Positions 57,501 through 64,000 of a stretch of 64,000 nt of DNA are shown one piece after another. This stretch comes from Corynespora cassiicola. Lineage: Eukaryota; Ascomycota; Dothideomycetes; Pleosporales; Corynesporascaceae. A program made the translations under genes and the position numbers. The notes under the pieces are model-generated. The model did not search any database and had not been told where the DNA came from. It saw only the letters and a list, made by a program, of their open reading frames with translations. Positions within the stretch are counted from its first letter, which is position 1, and every line of letters starts with the position of its first letter. The stretch is taken from positions 3,224,001-3,288,000 of the forward strand of contig JAEUWY010000005.1 of NCBI GenBank assembly GCA_022059125.1, in the 5' to 3' direction.

Positions 57501-57943
57501 GCTTAGAATTTGGGACCCTGAGAACGGCCAGTGCAAGAGCACGCTTTGTGCACATACTGGAGCCATTACTTGCTTCCAGCACGACGGGCAAAAAGTTATT
57601 TCTGGTTCAGACCGCACCCTGAAGATGTGGAATGTGAAGACAGGCGAGTTTGTCAAGGATCTCCTGACGGACCTAAGTGGTGTATGGCAGGTCAAGTTTA
57701 ATGAACGACGCTGCGTGGCTGCCGTTCAACGCAATAGCATGACGTACATTGAGGTAAGTTTTACTTGGATCCAGGCTACTAAAAATAGTATCAAAGAAAC
57801 TGACATGGAATTCTCAGGTTCTCGATTTTGGTGCATCGCGCGACGGTGTTCCGGCAGACCAACGGGGGCGTAGAATCGTCGTCAACTCGAACGGCGAAGA
57901 GACCGAAGACATGGATGACATGATTGAAGCGGATCCTGTTTAA
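54574..57943 (+). CDS. cdc4: F-box/WD40 substrate receptor of an SCF ubiquitin ligase (Cdc4/FWD-1 type)
   Basis: The protein binds phosphorylated targets and brings them to the Skp1-Cul1 ubiquitin ligase for degradation, in the nucleus or cytosol. Exons 54574-54897, 54985-57753 and 57818-57943 give 1,072 residues. The N-terminal 430 residues are low complexity. A dimerisation-type segment (MKTYVMYQLLRRCTKPTLHF, about 436-455) precedes the F-box (LLPTELSLNIIKYLDVQSMC, about 468-515). WD40 repeats run from about 685 to 1010, with many GSxD and VRVWD or LRVW endings and a central insertion. The last exon supplies an acidic tail ending MIEADPV. In Neurospora the relative FWD-1 degrades the clock protein FRQ; yeast Cdc4 degrades Sic1. 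Which role applies here cannot be told from sequence. The short last intron was chosen because the unspliced frame ends in unrelated residues. Confidence 0.88.
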
Positions 57944-58657
57944 GGATCCGGCTTACGGCTGCTCCTTACACTGCACATATTTTGGACATTTCAAAAGCAA
58001 TACCCTCAGGCGTTTCATTATCTTTACGAACAAGGCGACACATCTCGGCGCTACATGGTTTCTAAGACGATTATTTCTAATCTTTTCGCTAAGTTTCCAA
58101 GGTCATCGCATTAGTCCCACTCTCTGAAGACATGGGGCCTGGTACATCCAGGACACAGGGCGTTTGGAGGGAGGATTATACTGCATCTCTATGGCGTTTG
58201 ATTCCCTTTGTCAACTTGGTTGCATCTAATGAATATGGTCTTGCCTCGGGCAGATCCAGTACGTAGCCATCGAGCGTTTGCCGATAGGATCTAGGTACTG
58301 TACGAAGCGAATGAAGAATTATAATTTTCATTCTAGTGATTGAATGACGGTGATGCGTGAATACGGCGTAAAAATCTTCTCTTGAGCTAGGTACTTTATT
58401 CTCTAATACCTACTTACCTAGGTAGATACCTAGGTAGTCACCTGGGCACATTCTGGTGACTTGTGGAGAATCACGTGATTACATGCGCACTGCCCCGCCA
58501 TTGGCCGCGCCTGGGCATGACATCTGCAGGCGGACAGAGGAGCTCCGAGCTTCAACAGCCAACGTTTATACATGAAGACGCGAAACACCTGTGCCCAACC
58601 CTGAGCAATCCGGATTCCTCTGCCCGCTGAGGTACGCGAGGGCAGTAATTAATTCTA
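57944..58657. promoter_or_regulatory. Intergenic promoter region of the Etp1-type gene
   Basis: 714 bp between two tandem genes. Two TACCTAGGTA palindromes (58415-58424 and 58427-58436) stand 12 bp apart, and a 12 bp palindrome AATCACGTGATT is at 58469-58480. No gene is seen. Confidence 0.55.
58415..58436. repeat. Two adjacent TACCTAGGTA palindromes
   Basis: Two perfect 10 bp copies separated by GA; the same core is found in four other intergenic positions or palindromes in this window. Confidence 0.85.
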
Positions 58658-60817
58658 ATGCCGGCATACTTCTTTCACCTTACTGTTGAGCTGTACCCCT
58701 CCCGTTCTTTGTCGCAGACGACCTACATTCCACCACCGGAGACGGACATTTTCAACTCAGAGCTCCCTGTTCATAGCAGAGGCTCTTGGTCGTCCTTCAA
58801 CCCCACACAGCGGAGTATAAACAAGTCTTCTAAACCCTCCGCTTCAACGAGTGACAACTCTCACCTTGTAGGTCCTCGCGACCGCACAGCCACATCCCGA
58901 AGCTTCAGTCATCGCCTGCGACCATCCTTCTCCGAACCTCACGACAGCCCGGTTCCAGCGATTAAACCGCCAGCTCGCCCTGCACACAAAAGAAACCAGA
59001 GCTTTGCACCAAGAGACTGGAGGTTCGACACCATAACCATTCAGAGCATCGATATGAACATCAATTCCAGCAATGAGATGGCCGGGTCCCACACCAAGTC
59101 GTTGAAGCAGCCATCTCATACGACCATTTCGGGAGGCCTTGCAACCAAAGGCAAATTCATACCCTCGGACCTGAAGAATACGAACGTGGGCTGGGGCGTC
59201 GTGCATCTGTACCGGGATGGACAAGAAACACCCGCCCTCTACGACGATTCCATCGTCACAGATGAAGAAGCAGGCACAGATTTCAACGAGACCGACTGCA
59301 CAACACTATGCATCCTTGCTGTGCCCTCATACATGACCCCATCAGACTTGCTTGGCTTCGTAGGAGAACAGACTAGAGACGATGTTTCTCATTTTCGGCT
59401 TATACGGACCAGTAGGGCGAATAAATATATGGTCCTGATGAAGTTCCGGGATGCACAGAAGGCCCAAAAATGGAGAAAGGAATGGAACGGAAAGACGTTC
59501 AACAGTATGGAGCCAGAATATTGTCACGTCGTTTTTGTGAAATCCATCAACTTTCAAACAGGCGAATCCAACCACGACCCCTCCTCTTACCCCGATCTCG
59601 CCAATGACCCCTTCACTCCAGCTCCTACGAAACAGCCTACAGCTCCTCTTCCGTCTGCATCTAGTTCCTCTCCCGTTGAACCACCGACACTTGCCTCTTC
59701 ACTAACGGCCAAACCGCTCGCGCCGCCAACCCCCTCGCTTATTGAACTACCTACTTGCCCTGTATGCCTGGAGCGCATGGATGAAACAACTGGTCTTCTC
59801 ACAATACTTTGCCAGCACGTTTTCCATTGTGCCTGCCTTGAGAAGTGGAGGGGTTCAGGGTGCCCGGTGTGTCGGTATACACAGAACGATGCCTTTGCCT
59901 ACCGTGGTTTGGAAGGCGATAGCCCAGAAAACGAATGCAGCGTATGTGGGTCAACACAAAACCTTTGGATTTGCCTGATCTGCGGAAATATTGGATGCGG
60001 TCGCTATGACTCTGCGCATGCTTTTGCGCATTACGAAGCCACTGGCCATACATATGCCATGGATGTTGTGACACAGCACGTATGGGACTATGCAGGCGAT
60101 GGCTATGTTCATCGTCTCATCCAAAATAAGGCAGATGGGAAACTCGTCGATCTTCCCGCCTCGACACATCCGAGTGCGTTTGGACAAGGGACGGGCATGA
60201 CGGGCATGACGGGCTACGCCAGCGATACAGTTCCACGCGAAAAGCTCGACAACATGGGAATGGAGTATGCCTATTTGTTGACATCTCAGCTCGAGTCCCA
60301 AAGGGCCTACTTTGAGGAGCAAGTCGAGCGCGCCGTAGACAAAGCTGCAAAGGCCTCGTCGGTAGCAGACGAGGCTACCCGTACCCTCTCGGGCCTAACT
60401 CAGCAAGTAGAGAGGCTGCAATTGCAATACAAGGAAGCGCAGTCGACTATATCTTCCCTTGAGAAAGAATCTGCCCGCAACGCCGCTAAGGCCGCCTCGG
60501 CTCAGGATCTGGCCCGTAAACTGACGAAACAGTACAAAGAGGAGCAGATGATGAACGAATCGCTCATGGCGCGCATTCATCACCTGGAGAAGAAGACGGA
60601 GGAGGCTGAGAACCAGGCCAAGGAGCTTGAAGCCCAGAAGGCGGACCTGGAAGAGCAGAACCGCGATCTCAGTTTCTTCATCAGCGGGCAGGAGAAGTTG
60701 AAGGAGATGCAAGGCAACGAGATCATGGGACTGCAAGAGGGCGAGGTGGAGAGCGGCTATGTGGAGATTGGCAAAGAAGAGAAGAAGGGGAAGAGGAAGG
60801 GGAAGAAGAAGGCTTGA
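58658..60817 (+). CDS. etp1: Etp1/BRAP2-type RING and UBP-zinc-finger protein
   Basis: A 719-residue single-exon protein, a candidate E3 ubiquitin ligase. The order is a BRAP2-type RNF domain (about 205-305, LCILAVPSYMTPSDLLGFVG), a proline-rich linker, a C3H2C3 RING (CPVCLERMDET...CQHVFHCACLEKWRGSGCPVC, about 367-403), a UBP-type zinc finger that can bind ubiquitin C-termini (CSVCGSTQNLWICLICGNIG, then HYEATGHTYAMDV, about 427-475) and a long coiled coil (about 530-700) with a basic KKGKRKGKKKA tail. In human BRAP2 the coiled coil and RNF region regulate KSR and Ras signalling; yeast Etp1 acts in ethanol tolerance. Roles here are inferred by homology. All zinc ligands appear intact. Confidence 0.92.
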   Translation: MPAYFFHLTVELYPSRSLSQTTYIPPPETDIFNSELPVHSRGSWSSFNPTQRSINKSSKPSASTSDNSHLVGPRDRTATSRSFSHRLRPSFSEPHDSPVPAIKPPARPAHKRNQSFAPRDWRFDTITIQSIDMNINSSNEMAGSHTKSLKQPSHTTISGGLATKGKFIPSDLKNTNVGWGVVHLYRDGQETPALYDDSIVTDEEAGTDFNETDCTTLCILAVPSYMTPSDLLGFVGEQTRDDVSHFRLIRTSRANKYMVLMKFRDAQKAQKWRKEWNGKTFNSMEPEYCHVVFVKSINFQTGESNHDPSSYPDLANDPFTPAPTKQPTAPLPSASSSSPVEPPTLASSLTAKPLAPPTPSLIELPTCPVCLERMDETTGLLTILCQHVFHCACLEKWRGSGCPVCRYTQNDAFAYRGLEGDSPENECSVCGSTQNLWICLICGNIGCGRYDSAHAFAHYEATGHTYAMDVVTQHVWDYAGDGYVHRLIQNKADGKLVDLPASTHPSAFGQGTGMTGMTGYASDTVPREKLDNMGMEYAYLLTSQLESQRAYFEEQVERAVDKAAKASSVADEATRTLSGLTQQVERLQLQYKEAQSTISSLEKESARNAAKAASAQDLARKLTKQYKEEQMMNESLMARIHHLEKKTEEAENQAKELEAQKADLEEQNRDLSFFISGQEKLKEMQGNEIMGLQEGEVESGYVEIGKEEKKGKRKGKKKA

Positions 60818-61289
60818 CTTGGGGAGGGGTCGCGGAGCAACTCCAGAGCGTGGTTTCTCATATGCATATCCGAACCGAGTTTCCTATTAGCTCTCGAATG
60901 GGCGGTGTATTTTTTTTTTGGTCAGAGATACCCCACTACTCGCACTTGTTTCTAAATGAGACATTTTCAAAAGCGAAGCTTGCTAATCTCACCCATGTCC
61001 CCTTGATGGAGCCACGCTGGGCGTGTGGCGGCCGAGCTAAACACATGGAGGCAGCCATGTCACCAATGGCAACATTAATGACCACACATTGAAGCAAAGC
61101 AAAGCACACGATGGGACGAGACGAATGATACACCACAGATAAGCGCCATCCTATTCCACAGAAGTCAAATAATGCTATAGATACAGGGAGCACTCTCTCC
61201 ATCTCATAAGCCAAACCATGTCGATAATCGTATCCCCTTGTTTGCAAGCGTGCGTGTCTCCAGCCAACGTGATTGATTGTCCAACCGTT

Positions 61290-61319
61290 CTCGGCACCGA
61301 TGAGAACATCGGTGCCGAG
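61290..61319. repeat. Perfect 13 bp inverted repeat with a 4 base loop
   Basis: CTCGGCACCGATG, loop AGAA, CATCGGTGCCGAG. The arms pair without mismatch. It sits in the 3' region shared by two convergent genes, so as RNA it would form a strong stem-loop in either 3' untranslated region, whichever transcript reaches that far. Confidence 0.85.
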
Positions 61320-61483
61320 ACTGTCGTACAGTTGATCCAGAGGCCGTTGCGGTCGTAAAGTCGTGTCATTAATGCTCGGAAAGAGAAAGAAAGAAAGAAC
61401 AGAAGCTCAACAGTGGTTACCACCCAGTCATTCGTCGTTCCTAGATGGCGAGGAGAAAGGACAAGCAAGAGGTGAACAAGAGA

Positions 61484-61485
61484 GA

Positions 61486-61517
<32 letters not shown>
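61484..61517. repeat. GA dinucleotide microsatellite
   Basis: About 15 copies of GA, followed by GGGAAAGAGAGG; probably in the 3' untranslated region of the GBD/FH3 gene on the minus strand. Confidence 0.85.
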
Positions 61518-61519
<2 letters not shown>

Positions 61520-61721
61520 AAGAGAGGGGCAGAAGCAACAAGAAAATCCAGATGTAGCCTAGACACCGTCCCATACCCACCCAACCGAAATGAACCATCA
61601 AAATAGCAACGCCCCAGAAGCAGGTAGACAAACGCACATGGACACCTCTTTCCAAGTCTCGGAGGCTTGGTCAAGGCAGACATAGGAGGCTGCGGTGAAT
61701 CTATGGCGGAGAGGGATCCAA

Positions 61722-64000
61722 TCAAAACCAATCGTCATCTTTCTTGAGATTGCCAACGTTAAGGGCCCTATCCTCGAACTTCAGATCCACACCCAGATCA
61801 AGCTCAAGATCCACCTTGGGTGCTTGAATCTGCGGGGGCTTTTCTGCCTTCTTCTTGGGGCTCGTCTTCACGGGGCTCATGTGACCGGGTTTAGTATCGC
61901 TGGGTCCCATGCGCACTGGCTTTACGTCCCATTCATCGTCGGCCGCTGCGCGGACCCAGACCTTGACCGCGTCGTGCACGGCGCCGTAGTACTTGGGGTT
62001 GCAAGTACGGAGATGGCCCATCATCTTCTCGAAACCTGAAACTTTGAGCTCAGTGCGCAGCACATTGCGACCATCACGAGTCGGAATAGAGGCGATGAGG
62101 CCATTGACAAGATCGAGGTGAGTGGCGATGTAATTAGTTGCATCCCACTCGACACCGCCGACATAGGGCGCAGCCGGAACAATGGCACGAGGGCCCGGGA
62201 AGTGGGTCTTGACATAAGACTGGGCAGGACCATCCTCTCTGGCAGGTAGAGGAATGACGGTAAGGTGATGAATGAAGATCCAGAAGACCTCCTTGGTCAC
62301 GTTAGTGATCTCCTTGCACCAGACCTGGAAGGGCCGAGGCTGGTGCATCTGAAGAATAAATGGGACAGTCGAGGATTCTTTCTCCCGGACAGGGTCCTTC
62401 AGATACTTCAGCAACTCGGCAGCGCGAGAGGGCAACTCAGCCTCGGGCGCTGTTGATATGTGGGCGAAAATGATCTGGATGATGAACTCTCTGGTGGTGA
62501 AGTCACTGGGACCCTTGTGTTCTTCGTCAAAGAGCATGGCAAGCAAGGCTGGATAGAGCGTGGAAGCGATTTCTGCAAGCTGTTTGAGAGCAGAATCGGC
62601 GGTACAGAGGCCCTTGAGACAGCGCAAAACCTCGTGGAGGAGAGTGTCCTCGTGGTCTTCGCGCCATTCAATCTCCATGATGCGATGGAGCAGGCCAACC
62701 AGCTCGGTCAAACCACCATCTTCGATGAACGTGTCGACCCACTCCACAGTTTCGTTTCGGAGAAGAAGTCGGAGCTTGTGTAGTTTGCCAACCTCGACGT
62801 TCTCCGGCTTGGGGGTTTGCTTCATGTAACTGATGAACTCGCTGGGCAAGACGGTCTTGGCGCCCTTTGAGACAGACCTCTGCGAGGCGTTGGAAGCAAT
62901 GGACCTGCTGGAAGGGGACCTTGGGATAACGACCGACTTGGACGAAACCTTCCTATCGCCGATGGCCTCCCCTTTTTGTTTCTTCAAGGGAGAATCGCCT
63001 TTGTTGAAGACAAAGGTCCTGCTACGGGGCCGCTCGCGCTTCTCGCGCTTGGCTGAGTCGGGGCTGCCTTCGGCCTCGGGCACCTTCTCTTCCTCGGTAG
63101 TCCCGTCATAGGACTTGGAGGAACGGTTCAGCATCGGCTTGCCAGTCTGAGCTCCCCCCCCAATCTCACCAATGGATGACTGGCCTGATGTTGTCCGAGA
63201 GCCCTGCGGAGTGTCGAGCTTGTGCGTCCGCACGAAGTCAGCCTTTACTTCGAGCTTCAAGGTGCGCATCTGAGCACGCTGGTGGGTGGGGATGTTTCTG
63301 GATTCCTGGGCAGCCAGTCAGCTCATTCTGTAACAGACCAGCATTGTGGAGAAAGGGGAAATGGGGCTTACAAGAACCTCCTCGAACTCTGCATCGACGA
63401 CTTTGGGATCGAGTTTTGTAGGGGAGGTCGGGGCCATGTCATTCTGCTTGGACCGACCATTGAGTACGGCGACAGCAGCCATGACGCGGCTCTGTCTTTT
63501 GGCAGCATTGGACGTCTGTTTGGCGGCGTCTTCCTTCCTGGCTTGCTCTCCGCTCGGACGCCTCAGCATGGCGCGCGGGTCCAGAGTCTTGGTCGAAGGG
63601 CGCTCCTTCAGCCTGCCCTCGTTGCCCTTTGTGTCGGACAGGGGGACTCGGTCATTGCTCTTCTTACGAGTAAGGGTCTCGATGAAGGAGGCTGCGGAGG
63701 TGGATCCGGGAAGAATGGTTGACTTGGGGCGCTCCTTTGCCAGGGGGGGCTTGTGCAGCGACGGCTGGCCGTAGTCGAAGAAGTTGCGCTGCTTGGACGG
63801 TGAGTAGTTTTGGGGCGTGTAGAGGGCAATCTCGTCGTCGATGGTGCGGGGCTGGTCATTCAGCGGCATCTTTGTCGTGGTGGAGAGGTCCTGGGCGGGC
63901 TGCGAGCTGAACTCGGCCCAGATGGGTGTATGGGCGGGGCGGGGCTGCGTGGCCGATGTGGGCGGGGTGGTGTTCTCCTTGTCTCTGCCCGGGACAGGCC
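61722..64000 (-). CDS. GBD/FH3-domain GTPase-binding protein (Rid1-like), 5' end beyond the window
   Basis: The frame is open to the right edge (exon 63372 to beyond 64000; exon 61722-63305; 66 bp intron GTAAGC...CCCAG), so the start is missing. The visible N-terminal part is disordered and basic. The second exon carries LPSEFISYMKQTPKPENVEVGKLHKLRLLLRNETVEWVDTF, the start of an armadillo-like formin GBD/FH3 domain, extending about 270 residues (EDTLLHEVLRCLKGLCTADS ... LKVSGFEKMMGHLRTCNPKY). Unlike a formin, there is no FH1 or FH2 domain, since the protein ends at DDDWF. Fungal proteins of this layout are annotated as Rho/Rac GTPase-binding proteins (Rid1). A polarity or septation role is inferred. 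An ATG at 63869 is internal to a longer coding frame that reads PIWAEF upstream, so it is probably not the true start. Confidence 0.84.

Larger units (their letters stand above)
60818..61721. other. Convergent intergenic region with GA microsatellite and hairpin
   Basis: Between the ends of two facing genes. It contains a perfect 13 bp hairpin at 61290-61319 and a GA dinucleotide tract at about 61484-61517. No gene is seen. Confidence 0.6.

Noticed and set aside
63222..63722. Plus-strand frame of 166 codons opposite the GBD/FH3 gene
   Set aside because: Antisense to a well-supported coding region and crosses its intron; no domain.
63867..63869. ATG as the start of the GBD/FH3 gene
   Set aside because: The same frame stays open and protein-like (PIWAEF) to the window edge, so this ATG is probably internal.

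Overview
The window is genomic DNA of a filamentous ascomycete (Pezizomycotina). The signs are genes broken by 47-104 bp GT-AG introns with CTAAC-type branch sites, fungal protein families (PAN plus AA5 oxidase, monocarboxylate-type MFS, Cdc4/FWD-1, Etp1, a GBD/FH3 protein), and a large AT-rich block with the hallmarks of repeat-induced point mutation (RIP). I cannot name the species from sequence alone.

Region 1 (1 to about 23,690) is an AT-rich isochore with no intact gene. It is a nest of mutated transposons. The clearest are two nearly identical 2.1 kb Tc1-like (DD34E) elements at 3071-5196 and 18113-20237. Each has about 230 bp terminal inverted repeats, a TA target duplication and a two-intron transposase that carries the same three C-to-T-type stop codons. 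Two truncated relatives lie at 10880 and 23036. A second group consists of about 1.85 kb TA-flanked elements whose ends repeat a GATAAGCGAGT-like word; one copy (6131-7979) sits inside another (5730-9427). A related-looking element is at 16136-17996. Further repeats include a 0.5 kb palindrome and a small tandem array near 21-22 kb.

Region 2 (about 23.7-34.7 kb) starts abruptly at normal base composition. A secreted galactose-oxidase-type copper radical oxidase with two PAN domains lies about 400 bp from the isochore edge. It converges on a gene for a probably secreted FMN-dependent alpha-hydroxy acid oxidase/dehydrogenase. After a gene-poor stretch come a 68-residue membrane protein, a kelch protein and a 169-residue protein of unknown function.

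Region 3 (35-46.6 kb) is gene dense: an MFS monocarboxylate-type transporter, a membrane-anchored SAM methyltransferase, a flavin amine-oxidase-like protein in tandem with it, a flavin-containing monooxygenase (one intron has a GC donor), an Avt3/4-type vacuolar amino acid transporter and an uncharacterised polytopic membrane protein. Several pairs are divergent and share short promoters.

Region 4 (47-64 kb) holds housekeeping and regulatory genes: a long disordered protein, a 3.8 kb low-complexity intergenic region with microsatellites, a Cdc4/FWD-1 F-box WD40 protein, an Etp1/BRAP2 RING protein, and the 3' part of a GBD/FH3-domain protein that runs off the right edge.

I found no rRNA gene, complete tRNA, CRISPR array or prokaryotic feature. 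Exon joins were worked out by hand from splice signals and reading-frame continuity and have not been tested against transcripts.
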